DNA of 64,000 bases, from positions 223,258 through 287,257 of the forward strand of contig JAUYQP010000013.1 of assembly GCA_030697205.1 (NCBI GenBank). Reading direction: 5' to 3'. Shown piece by piece: positions 1-7,808 of the stretch. A program made the translations under genes and the position numbers. Source of the stretch: Mycobacteriales bacterium. GTDB taxonomy: Bacteria; Actinomycetota; Actinomycetes; Mycobacteriales; SCTD01. The notes beneath the pieces are model-generated. The model searched no databases. It was not told the origin of the DNA and saw only the letters and a list, made by a program, of their open reading frames with translations. Each line of letters opens with the position of its first letter. Position 1 is the stretch's first letter.

Positions 1-234
1 GTCACGACCGCGATCGCGACCTCCGACGACGAGCTCGGTCGCGGCCTCGCCGACGCTGCGGTCTACGGCGGCCTCGGCATCGTGCTCCTCGCGCTCTGCT
101 TCAGGCTCGTCGACGCGCTCACGCCCGGTGACCTCGGCGCGCTCGTCACCGACGAGCGGCCGCACCCTGCCGCCTGGGTGACCGCCGTCGCCCAGCTCGC
201 CCTGGGGGCGGTGCTCGCGGCGGCGATCTCGTGA
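1..234 (+). CDS. DUF350-type membrane protein, C-terminal part (cut by window edge)
   Basis: The reading frame is open from the first base to a TGA at 232-234 and gives 77 residues. They contain hydrophobic stretches (AAVYGGLGIVLLALCFRLVD and VTAVAQLALGAVLAAAIS) separated by a short polar loop, as expected for the second half of a small multi-helix membrane protein. The stop overlaps the GTG start of the spermidine-synthase-like gene (GTGA). DUF350 genes commonly sit directly upstream of membrane-fused aminopropyltransferases in actinobacteria, which supports the family call. The N-terminus lies outside the window. The family's molecular role is unknown. Confidence 0.6.
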   Translation, partial: VTTAIATSDDELGRGLADAAVYGGLGIVLLALCFRLVDALTPGDLGALVTDERPHPAAWVTAVAQLALGAVLAAAIS

Positions 235-1799
235 CGCTCGTGGACCGCCGTCCGCGCGCCGCGCGGGCCGTCCTGCTGCTCGCGGTCTTCCTCTGCGCCG
301 CCTGCGGCCTGGTCTACGAGCTCGCGCTGCTCACCCTCGGCCAGTACCTCGTCGGTGGCAGCGTCTACCAGACCTCCGTCGTCCTCGGCGTCTTCGTCTG
401 CGCGATGGGCATCGGCAGCCTCGCCGCCAAGCCGCTGCTGCCGAGGGCCGCGGCCGGCTTCGCCGCGGTGGAGCTGGCGCTCGCCCTCACCGGCGGGTTG
501 TCGGTGCTGGGCCTCTACGCGGCGTACTCCTGGCTGGACCTCTACACCCCCGCCCTGCTCGCCACGTCGGTCGTCGTCGGCGGGCTCATCGGCGCGGAGG
601 TCCCGCTGCTCATGGCCCTGCTGCAGCGGATCCGCCGGCAGGAGGCCGGCGAAGCCGTCGCCGACCTCGTCGCGGTCGACTACGTCGGGGCACTCGCGGG
701 TGGCCTGGCCTTCCCCTTCCTGCTGCTGCCCGTCTTCGGCCAGGTCCGTGGCGCGATCGTCGTCGCGGGCGTCAACCTGCTCGCCGCCGGAGTCGTGGTC
801 TGGCTGCTGCGCGACGGCATCGGACGTCGGGCCCGCGGCTGGCTGACCGGCGCGACCACCGTCGTCGTGGCCGTCCTCGGCCTCGCGCTGCTCGGCGCGG
901 GGCAGTTCCTCGTCGACGCCCGCCAGGCGCTCTACGACGACCCGGTGGTCGTCGCCACCCGCACCGCCTACCAGGAGGTCGTCGTCACGCAGGCGCTGCC
1001 CGGCCCGCTCGGGCAGGGCGGCCCGCGCGACGTGCGGCTCTTCCTCGACGGCGACCTGCAGTTCTCCAGCCTCGACGAGCACCGCTACCACGAGGCACTC
1101 GTGCACCCGGCCGTCGGGCCGCGCGCCCGCACCGCGCTCGTCCTCGGCGGCGGTGACGGGCTGGCCGCGCGCGAGCTGCTGCGCCACGACGGCCTGCAGC
1201 GCATCGTGGAGGTGGAGCTCGACCCGGACGTCCTGCGGCTGGCCCGCACCGACCCGCGGCTGCGCGCGGTCAACGAGGGCGCCCTCGACGACCCGCGGGT
1301 GCAGGTCGTCGTCGCCGACGCGATGTCGTGGCTGCGCACCGCGGTCGAGCGCTTCGACGTCGTCGTGGTCGACATGCCCGACCCCGACCAGCCAGCGACG
1401 GCCAAGCTCTACAGCCAGGAGTTCTACGCGCTCGCTGCCCGCGCGCTCGCCCCCGGCGGCCGGATGGCGGTGCAGGCCGGCTCGCCGTACTTCGCCCCCG
1501 ACGCCTTCTGGTGCATCGCCCGCACCGTTGCGTCGGTGGGCCTGTCGGTCACGCCCTTCCACGTCGACGTGCCGAGCTTCGGGGACTGGGGCTTCGTGCT
1601 CGCCGCGCGCGAGGGGGCACCGGCACCGGCCGTCGACCCCGACGTGGCGGGCGAGCTGCGCTTCCTCGACGCCTCCGTCCTCGCCGCCTCGACGGTCTTC
1701 CCCAAGGACCGCGCGGCGGACCGCTCCGACGTCGAGGTGTCGACCCTGGACCGGCCGCGGATCCTCGAGTACGAGGCCCGCGGGTGGCGTGAGTACTGA
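231..1799 (+). CDS. Membrane-fused spermidine synthase-like protein (polyamine aminopropyltransferase family)
   Basis: The 522-residue protein has two parts. The first ~230 residues are hydrophobic and form about seven membrane segments. The C-terminal half is a Rossmann-fold aminopropyltransferase domain with the nucleotide-binding motif VLGGGDGLAAREL near residue 304, an acidic VEVELDPDV strand end, and the family motif DMPDPDQ...KLYSQEFY near residue 380. Known spermidine synthases move an aminopropyl group from decarboxylated S-adenosylmethionine to putrescine; whether this membrane-fused type does the same cannot be read from sequence. The GTG start overlaps the previous stop, so the two genes are probably co-translated. 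The C-terminus is full length. Confidence 0.85.
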   Translation: MTLVDRRPRAARAVLLLAVFLCAACGLVYELALLTLGQYLVGGSVYQTSVVLGVFVCAMGIGSLAAKPLLPRAAAGFAAVELALALTGGLSVLGLYAAYSWLDLYTPALLATSVVVGGLIGAEVPLLMALLQRIRRQEAGEAVADLVAVDYVGALAGGLAFPFLLLPVFGQVRGAIVVAGVNLLAAGVVVWLLRDGIGRRARGWLTGATTVVVAVLGLALLGAGQFLVDARQALYDDPVVVATRTAYQEVVVTQALPGPLGQGGPRDVRLFLDGDLQFSSLDEHRYHEALVHPAVGPRARTALVLGGGDGLAARELLRHDGLQRIVEVELDPDVLRLARTDPRLRAVNEGALDDPRVQVVVADAMSWLRTAVERFDVVVVDMPDPDQPATAKLYSQEFYALAARALAPGGRMAVQAGSPYFAPDAFWCIARTVASVGLSVTPFHVDVPSFGDWGFVLAAREGAPAPAVDPDVAGELRFLDASVLAASTVFPKDRAADRSDVEVSTLDRPRILEYEARGWREY

Positions 1800-1819
1800 C
1801 CGCGCCTAGTCTTGGGGCA

Positions 1820-2809
1820 ATGTCCGACTTCCCCGATGTGCGGCTGCACGTCGTCTCCGGCAAGGGCGGCACCGGCAAGACCACGGTCGCCGCCGCGCTC
1901 GCCCTCGCGCTGGCCAGCGGGGGCAAGCAGGTCCTGCTCGTCGAGGTCGAGGGGCGGCAGGGCATCGCGCAGCTCTTCGACTCCCCGCCGCTGCCCTACG
2001 AGGAGCGCAAGGTCGCGGTCGCCCCCGACGGCGGTGACGTCTGGGCGCTCGCCATCGACCCCGAGGCCGCGCTGCTCGACTACCTCCACATGTTCTACAA
2101 GCTCTCCCCGACCGGCATCCCCGCGCGCACCCTGCGCCGGATGGGCGCCATCGACTTCGCGACGACCATCGCGCCCGGCCTGCGCGACGTCCTGCTGACC
2201 GGCAAGATCAAGGAGGCCGTCGTGCGCCGGCGCAAGGACGGCCGACCGACCTACGACGCGGTCGTCGTCGACGCGCCGCCGACCGGACGCGTGGCGAAGT
2301 TCCTCAACATCTCCCACGAGGTCGGCGGCCTGGCCAAGGTCGGCCCACTGAAGAACCAGTCCGAGGGCGTGATGGCGGTCTTCCGCTCGCCGCAGACCGC
2401 GGTCCACCTCGTCACGTTGCTCGAGGAGATGCCGGTCCAGGAGACCGTCGACGGGGTCGCGGACCTGCAGTCGCTGGGGCTGCCCGTCGGGGGAGTCGTG
2501 GTCAACGCGGTCCGCACCCCGCGGCTGTCGCCGCCCGACCTCGTCGCCGCCGCGGCCGGTCGCCTCGACACCGACGAGATCGCCCGCGGGCTCAAGGCCG
2601 CCGGCGTCGACGCGACCACCGAGCAGGTCGCGGCGCTCGCCGCCGAGGCCGGCGACCACGCGCACCGCGTCGAGCTCGAGGAGCGCGGCCGCGACGCGCT
2701 CGCCCACCTGTCGCGCCCGACCTACGAGCTGCCGCTGCTGCCCGACGCGATCGAGCTCGGCGGCCTCTACGACCTGGCGCAGGCCCTCAAGGACCAGGGG
2801 ATGGCATGA
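1820..2809 (+). CDS. ArsA/Get3-like ATPase, first of a pair
   Basis: A 329-residue P-loop ATPase of the ArsA/Get3 class with a deviant Walker A, GKGGTGKTT, at residues 14-22, and a switch-like AVVVDAPPTGR segment near residue 150. It overlaps the second ATPase by ATGA, so the pair is translationally coupled. The order (two ATPases, then convergent whiB, then a class A PBP) matches Mycobacterium tuberculosis Rv3679-Rv3680-whiB4-ponA2, where the pair is described as a bacterial Get3-like complex. An arsenite-pump role is unlikely because no arsB or arsR is nearby. ATG start at 1820; no signal peptide, so cytoplasmic. Confidence 0.85.
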   Translation: MSDFPDVRLHVVSGKGGTGKTTVAAALALALASGGKQVLLVEVEGRQGIAQLFDSPPLPYEERKVAVAPDGGDVWALAIDPEAALLDYLHMFYKLSPTGIPARTLRRMGAIDFATTIAPGLRDVLLTGKIKEAVVRRRKDGRPTYDAVVVDAPPTGRVAKFLNISHEVGGLAKVGPLKNQSEGVMAVFRSPQTAVHLVTLLEEMPVQETVDGVADLQSLGLPVGGVVVNAVRTPRLSPPDLVAAAAGRLDTDEIARGLKAAGVDATTEQVAALAAEAGDHAHRVELEERGRDALAHLSRPTYELPLLPDAIELGGLYDLAQALKDQGMA

Positions 2810-3945
2810 CCGCCGCACCGGTGCCCGCGCTCGACGTCGACGCGCTGCTCGACACCGCGCAGATCATCGTCTGCTGCGGCAGTGGCGGCGTGGGCAAGAC
2901 CACCACCGCCGCGTCGCTCGCGCTGCGCGCCGCCGAGCGCGGCCGCCGCACCGTCGTGCTCACGATCGACCCGGCCAAGCGGCTGGCGCAGTCGATGGGC
3001 CTCACCGAGCTCGACAACACCCCCCGCGCCGTCGCCGGCCTCCGGGCCGGTGAGCTCGACGCGATGATGCTCGACATGAAGCGCACCTTCGACGAGATCG
3101 TCGAGGCGCACGCCGAGCCGGGCAAGGCCGAGGCGATCCTGCAGAACCCCTTCTACGTCGCCCTGTCGTCGTCGTTCGCCGGCACGCAGGAGTACATGGC
3201 GATGGAGAAGCTGGGGCAGCTCAAGGCCACTGGCGACTACGACCTCATCGTCGTCGACACCCCGCCGACCCGCTCCGCGCTGGACTTCCTCGACGCGCCG
3301 CAGCGGATGACGACCCTGCTCGACGGCCGGATGGTCAAGATCCTGCTGGCCCCGGCGAAGGCCTCCGGCAAGGCCTACCTCAAGGTCGTCACCGCTGGCT
3401 TCAACGTCTTCACCGGCGCGATCACGCGCATCATCGGCGCGAGCGTCCTGCAGGACGTCTCGCAGTTCGTCGCCGCGCTCGAGACGCTGTTCGGCGGCTT
3501 CCGCGAGCGGGCCCAGACGACCTACGACCTGCTCAAGGCCGACGGCACCGCCTTCGTCGTCGTCGCCGCGCCCGAGCGCGACGCGCTGCGCGAGGCCGCC
3601 TACTTCGTCGAGCGGCTCGCCGAGGAGTCGATGCCGCTCGCCGGGCTCGTCGTCAACCGCGTCCACCGCAGCGCTGTCGAGGGTCTCACCGAGCAGCGCT
3701 CGCTGGCCGCCGCCGAGCAGGTCGAGGACTCCTCGCCGCTGACCGCGTCGGTGCTGCGGCTGCACGCCGAGCGGGTGGCCCTGGCTGCGCGCGAGGCCCG
3801 CCTGCAGCAGCGCTTCAGCACCGCCCACCCGCACGTCGCGGTGGTCGAGGTCGCCGCCCAGCCGGGTGACGTCCACGACCTCGACGGGCTGCGGTCGGTC
3901 GGCGCGGACCTCGCCGGCGGTCGCGAGGCGGCCCGCCCGGCGTGA
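2806..3945 (+). CDS. ArsA/Get3-like ATPase, second of a pair
   Basis: A 379-residue partner of the preceding ATPase. It carries GSGGVGKTT in the Walker A position (about residues 25-33), a DPAKRLAQ segment after the second strand, and LIVVDTPPTRSALDFLDAP, the nucleotide-sensing region typical of ArsA/Get3 proteins. It starts at the ATG inside the upstream stop (ATGA). The two proteins differ clearly, so they probably form a heteromer rather than being recent copies. It ends 45 bp before the convergent whiB stop. Substrate unknown; by analogy with the mycobacterial pair it may handle hydrophobic cargo or cell-envelope homeostasis, which is an inference. Confidence 0.85.
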   Translation: MTAAPVPALDVDALLDTAQIIVCCGSGGVGKTTTAASLALRAAERGRRTVVLTIDPAKRLAQSMGLTELDNTPRAVAGLRAGELDAMMLDMKRTFDEIVEAHAEPGKAEAILQNPFYVALSSSFAGTQEYMAMEKLGQLKATGDYDLIVVDTPPTRSALDFLDAPQRMTTLLDGRMVKILLAPAKASGKAYLKVVTAGFNVFTGAITRIIGASVLQDVSQFVAALETLFGGFRERAQTTYDLLKADGTAFVVVAAPERDALREAAYFVERLAEESMPLAGLVVNRVHRSAVEGLTEQRSLAAAEQVEDSSPLTASVLRLHAERVALAAREARLQQRFSTAHPHVAVVEVAAQPGDVHDLDGLRSVGADLAGGREAARPA

Positions 3946-3989
3946 CGCCCCCGGCGTACTCCTGCTGGGTGGGTTAGCTGCTGGGTGGA

Positions 3990-4334
3990 CTAGGAAGCCC
4001 GCTCGGCCCCGGCGTAGTGCTGGGAGCGCGCGGCCATGAGGACCTCGCGCCAGGACGTGACGTCGGGGCGGCGGCGCAGCAGCGCCCGGCGCTGGCGCTC
4101 GGTCATGCCGCCCCAGACGCCGAACTCGACGCGGTTGTCGAGCGCGTCGGACAGGCACTCCGTGCGCACCGGGCAGGCCAGGCAGACGGCCTTGGCGGTG
4201 TTCTGCGCGGCTCCGGTGACGAAGAGCTCGTCGGGGTCCTGGCCCTTGCAGGCGGAGAAGGCGGTCCAGTCCTGCAGGCTGTCGGTCGTCAGCCCGCCAG
4301 TGCGCTGCGCGGGGATGCCGGTCATCGAGGTCAC
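3990..4334 (-). CDS. WhiB-family iron-sulfur transcription factor (WhiB4-like by context)
   Basis: A 114-residue protein with the four cluster-binding cysteines of the Wbl family: C29, then C51-x2-C54-x5-C60. They are followed by GVWGG at 72-76 and a basic tail RQRRALLRRRP likely to contact DNA. The GTG at 4334 is preceded by AAGGA; an ATG three codons in (4325) is an alternative start. It is divergent from the class A PBP, as whiB4 is from ponA2 in mycobacteria, which suggests the WhiB4 group. Wbl proteins use a [4Fe-4S] cluster to sense redox signals and work with the principal sigma factor. Confidence 0.93.
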   Translation of the reverse strand: MTSMTGIPAQRTGGLTTDSLQDWTAFSACKGQDPDELFVTGAAQNTAKAVCLACPVRTECLSDALDNRVEFGVWGGMTERQRRALLRRRPDVTSWREVLMAARSQHYAGAERAS

Positions 4335-4529
4335 GGGGCGGTCCTTGCGTGAGGGGGTGAGTCGCGGATCAGCGCGACCTGGCTCACGCTAGGGAGGAAG
4401 GTCCCGTGGCGGCAGGCCCCAGAAGTGCCATCTTGGGGTAGTCCTGGCGGACCATGTGGGGCGTAGTCGTCGTACCGGTGGAAGTCGGGCATCCCGGCGC
4501 GGTCGAGGTCTTCGCCGTACCCTGGCGAG

Positions 4530-6914
4530 GTGTCACGACCCGCTCCGCTGCTGCCCCGCGTGGGCCTCGCGCTGCTCGTCAGCGTGCTCGCGGGCGTCCT
4601 CGTCGCCGGCCTCGCGCTGCCCGTCGTCGCGGGCGCCGGCCTGCTGGCCAAGGGCCAGGCCGACGACTTCCTGGCGCTGCCCGCCGAGCTCGAGCAGCCG
4701 ACCCTGTCGACCCGCAGCCGCATCCTCGCCGCCGACGGCACCGTCATCGCGACGCTGTTCCTCGAGAACCGCCTGCCGGTCACCCTCGCGGAGATCCCGG
4801 AGCTGACCCGCAGCGCACTCATCGCGGTCGAGGACAGCCGCTTCTACGACCACGACGGCCTGGACTACAAGGGGACCGCCCGCGCCGCGCTGGCCAACAC
4901 CACGGCCGGTGGCGTGACCCAGGGCGGCTCGACGCTGACCCAGCAGTACGTCAAGAACGTCCTCGTCGAGCTCGCCGACGACCGCAAGGGCCAGCTCGCG
5001 GCCAAGGAGGCGACCCTCGACCGCAAGCTGCGCGAGGCGCGCTACGCGTTGGCGCTCGAGAAGAAGATGAGCAAGGACAAGATCCTCGAGAGCTACTTCA
5101 ACATCGCCTACTACGGCAACGGCGTCTACGGCATCAAGACCGCCGCCGCGCACTACTTCGGCAAGCGCGTGCAGGACCTCACCCTCGCGCAGGGCGCGAT
5201 GTTCGCCGGGATGGTGAAGAACCCCAACCTGCTCGACCCGAGCGACCCGAAGGCGCGCACGGCCGTCCTGGCCCGGCGGTCCATCGTGCTGCAGCGGATG
5301 GCGGACCTCGGCTACATCACCGACGCGGAGCGCGCCGCGGCGGACCGCGAGAAGATCGTCCCCAACGTCAAGCGGGTCCGGCCCGGCTGCGAGGCGCCGC
5401 AGGTCAAGGCGCCGTTCTTCTGCGACTACGTCCGCCGCTACCTCGAGGAGGACACCGAGGTCGGCCGGCTGCTCGGCGCGACCCGCGAGGAGCGCCAGCG
5501 GCGGCTGCTCGGTGGCGGCATGACCATCCGCACGTCGCTCGACCTGAAGGTGCAGGCAGCGGCGCAGTCGGCCGTCGACTCGAGGGTCCCGCCGAAGGAC
5601 CCGTCGCGGGTCGTCGCGGTCGCAGACGTCGTGGAGCCCGGCACGGGTGCGGTGAAGGCGATGGCGGTCAACCGGGTCTTCGGCGACGACAAGCGGCGCC
5701 CGGAGCAGACCAAGCTCAACTTCGCGATCGGCGGCTCGAGCGGCTTCCAGCCCGGCTCGACGATGAAGACCTTCGTCCTCGCCCAGGCGCTGCGCGACGG
5801 GCTGCCCACCGGCCTGCGGCTCAACTCACCGGCGACCTACTGCCCGGTGGAGTTCGAGTACCGCATCGAGGGCGGGAAGTGCCCGGGCAACGCCGGAGAC
5901 TCCGAGTCCGGCGTGTTCGACATGATCAGCGGCACACACCACTCGGTGAACACCTACTACCTCCAGCTCGCCGAGCGCACCGGGCTGGCCTCCCCGCCGG
6001 CACTCGCCGAGGCCATGGGGGTGCGGCAGTTCGAGGGCGGCCGACCCGTCGGCGACCTCGAGCGGGTCCCGTCGTTCGTCCTCGGGACGTCGCAGGTGAG
6101 CCCCCTCGACATGGCCGGCGCCTACGCGACCTTCGCCGCCCGCGGTGTGCACTGCCCGCCGCGTCCCGTGACGGCGATCGTCGACAGTCGGGGCCGGGAG
6201 CTGCCACTGCCCGAGCAGCGCTGCTCGCAGGTCATCGACCGGGGCGTCGCGGACACCGTGACCTCCATCCTGCGCGGTGTCATCGACGGCAGCACCCGTG
6301 GTCGCACCGGCGCCTCGGCCGCGATCGGCCGACCCGCCGCAGGCAAGACGGGTACGACGAACAGCTCTCGCGCGGCGTGGTTCGTCGGCTACACGCCCGA
6401 GCTCGCCACCGCGGTCTGGGTCGGCAAGGAGGTCCCGACCGCCCTGCAGCGGATCGCGATCGACGGCCGCTACTACAAGCAGGTCTACGGCGGGTCGCTG
6501 CCCGCGCCGATCTGGAAGGACGTCATGAGCGGGGCGCTGGCCGGCAGCCCGGTCCGCACCTTCGTCGGCGCCGACCTCGCGGTGTCGAAGGGCGAGCTCA
6601 AGGCGGTCCCCGACGTCACGGGGCTGCCCTACGAGCAGGCCCGTGCGCAGCTCGCCGCCGCCGGCTTCGGGGTGAAGAACGGCGGCCTGGTCGGCGCCGC
6701 CCCGATCCCGCTCGGCTCGGTCGCCTCCACCTCGCCGACTGCCGGGGCGTCCGTGCGGGCCGGCGCGCTCATCACCGTCTTCGTCTCCAACGGCGCGGCC
6801 CCCGCCCCGACGCCCGCTCCGTCGACGACCGCGCAGCCCAGCGGCGCCCCGTCCGGCCAGCCGAGCAGCTCCCCCACCCCGCGCCCCACGAAGAAGGGCC
6901 GCCCCAAGGGCTGA
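4530..6914 (+). CDS. ponA2: Class A penicillin-binding protein with C-terminal PASTA domain (PonA2-like)
   Basis: A 794-residue bifunctional cell-wall synthase. After a short N-terminus comes one membrane helix (about residues 10-35). A GT51 glycosyltransferase domain follows with catalytic motif EDSRFYDHDG (E101) and TQGGSTLTQQYVKN near 130. The transpeptidase domain has all three motifs: STMK (S410, K413), SVN (S472) and KTG (K606). One PASTA domain (VPDVTGLPYEQARAQL...) begins near residue 693, and the protein ends in a Pro/Thr/Ser-rich tail and a basic terminus. It polymerises lipid II and cross-links glycan strands outside the membrane. GTG start at 4530; divergent from whiB. Confidence 0.95.
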   Translation: MSRPAPLLPRVGLALLVSVLAGVLVAGLALPVVAGAGLLAKGQADDFLALPAELEQPTLSTRSRILAADGTVIATLFLENRLPVTLAEIPELTRSALIAVEDSRFYDHDGLDYKGTARAALANTTAGGVTQGGSTLTQQYVKNVLVELADDRKGQLAAKEATLDRKLREARYALALEKKMSKDKILESYFNIAYYGNGVYGIKTAAAHYFGKRVQDLTLAQGAMFAGMVKNPNLLDPSDPKARTAVLARRSIVLQRMADLGYITDAERAAADREKIVPNVKRVRPGCEAPQVKAPFFCDYVRRYLEEDTEVGRLLGATREERQRRLLGGGMTIRTSLDLKVQAAAQSAVDSRVPPKDPSRVVAVADVVEPGTGAVKAMAVNRVFGDDKRRPEQTKLNFAIGGSSGFQPGSTMKTFVLAQALRDGLPTGLRLNSPATYCPVEFEYRIEGGKCPGNAGDSESGVFDMISGTHHSVNTYYLQLAERTGLASPPALAEAMGVRQFEGGRPVGDLERVPSFVLGTSQVSPLDMAGAYATFAARGVHCPPRPVTAIVDSRGRELPLPEQRCSQVIDRGVADTVTSILRGVIDGSTRGRTGASAAIGRPAAGKTGTTNSSRAAWFVGYTPELATAVWVGKEVPTALQRIAIDGRYYKQVYGGSLPAPIWKDVMSGALAGSPVRTFVGADLAVSKGELKAVPDVTGLPYEQARAQLAAAGFGVKNGGLVGAAPIPLGSVASTSPTAGASVRAGALITVFVSNGAAPAPTPAPSTTAQPSGAPSGQPSSSPTPRPTKKGRPKG

Positions 6915-6926
6915 CCGGGCCGACCG

Positions 6927-7379
6927 TCAGGCGAGCGCAGCCTTGACCGCCGCCGCGACGCGGCCACCCTCGGCCCGGCCGGCGACCTTCGGGCCGACGG
7001 CCTTCATGACCTGACCCATCGCCTGCGGCCCGGACGCGCCGGTCTCCGCGACCGCCTCGGCCACCATCGCGGTCAGCTCGGCGTCGGACAGCTGCGCCGG
7101 GAGGTAGCGGTCCAGCACCGTGCCCTCGTCGACCTCGCGCTGCGCCCGGTCCGTGGCCCCACCGGTGGTGAACGCCTCGGCCGCCTCGCGCCGCTTCTTA
7201 GCCTCGCGGGCGATGACCTTGAGGACCTCGTCATCGGAGAGCTGACGGGCCTCCTTGCCGGCGACCTCCTCGTTGCCGATCGCGGTCAGCGTCATCCGCA
7301 GCGTCGCGAGGGTGAGCTCGTCACGGGCCTTCATCGCTGTCGTGAGGTCGGCCTTCAACTGGTCCTTCAAGGTGCTCAT
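6927..7379 (-). CDS. GatB/YqeY domain protein
   Basis: A 150-residue, charged, mainly helical protein of the YqeY family (MSTLKDQLKADLTTAMKARD at the start, then LTLATLRMTLTAI). The family corresponds to the C-terminal tail domain of the amidotransferase subunit GatB and is thought to bind tRNA, though the role of the stand-alone form is unclear. The ATG at 7379 is preferred over an upstream GTG because the conserved MSTLK start fits the family. It converges on the PBP gene with only 12 bp between the stops, so there is no room for a separate terminator. Confidence 0.9.
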   Translation of the reverse strand: MSTLKDQLKADLTTAMKARDELTLATLRMTLTAIGNEEVAGKEARQLSDDEVLKVIAREAKKRREAAEAFTTGGATDRAQREVDEGTVLDRYLPAQLSDAELTAMVAEAVAETGASGPQAMGQVMKAVGPKVAGRAEGGRVAAAVKAALA

Positions 7380-7456
7380 GGCCCGCACGCTAGTCGGCTT
7401 CCGCAACCGGGATGCCGGCCCGCACCACCCTCCGCTAGAGTCGTAGGCGCACGATC

Positions 7457-7534
<78 letters not shown>

Positions 7535-7553
7535 CACGTCTCCCGAAGACCGA

Positions 7554-7574
7554 GGGCCGCCCACCGGGCGGCCC
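7554..7574 (+). terminator. Hairpin terminator after tRNA-Pro
   Basis: GGGCCGCCC and GGGCGGCCC form a perfect 9-bp stem with a 3-base loop, followed by TTCGTCGTT. It begins 21 bp after the tRNA, which fits a terminator or 3'-processing signal. Confidence 0.7.
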
Positions 7575-7600
7575 TTCGTCGTTCCCGGTCCTCGGCTGCT

Positions 7601-7646
7601 GTCTCGGGTCAGGCTCCGCGCCAGGGTGCGGTGGATCGACCGAGAC
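7601..7646. repeat. 46-bp palindromic repeat, copy 1 (diverged)
   Basis: It begins GTCTCGGGTC and ends GATCGACCGAGAC, so the termini form a stem. It has the same total length (46 bp) and ends as the copies at 21165 and 48304-48488, with a more diverged centre. It lies between the tRNA-Pro terminator and a larger inverted repeat, in a gap without genes. Confidence 0.75.
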
Positions 7647-7680
7647 GGCGCCCGTCGCGACCGCGTCAGCCCCCGGAAGA

Positions 7681-7748
7681 TCAACAGCACATCCGGTACG
7701 GCGGGCACGCTCGCGCTGTCGCTCGGAGGCGTGCAGATGTGCTGTTGA
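7681..7748. repeat. Long-loop inverted repeat, 13-bp perfect arms
   Basis: TCAACAGCACATC at 7681-7693 is exactly inverted at 7736-7748. An inner stem, GCACGC/GCGTGC (7705-7710 with 7729-7734), lies within the 42-bp centre, so the whole could fold into a two-stage hairpin. There is no T-run, so it is not a standard terminator. It fills most of the gap before the S9 peptidase gene. Confidence 0.8.
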
Positions 7749-7808
7749 CCTTGCCGGAGTCGGGCTGGCGCACAGGTACGTCGCCGGCAGGTCACTAGCG
7801 TGGCCTGC

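Noticed and set aside
63..1562. Long minus-strand reading frame (499 codons) opposite the spermidine-synthase-like gene
   Set aside because: It is a high-GC antisense frame with Gln/Arg/Asp/Gly-rich sequence, no recognisable motif and unnatural composition; the plus-strand frame has clear family motifs.
1820..3945. Arsenic resistance pump ATPase (arsA)
   Set aside because: No arsB, arsR, arsC or arsD nearby; the gene order instead matches the mycobacterial Get3-like pair.
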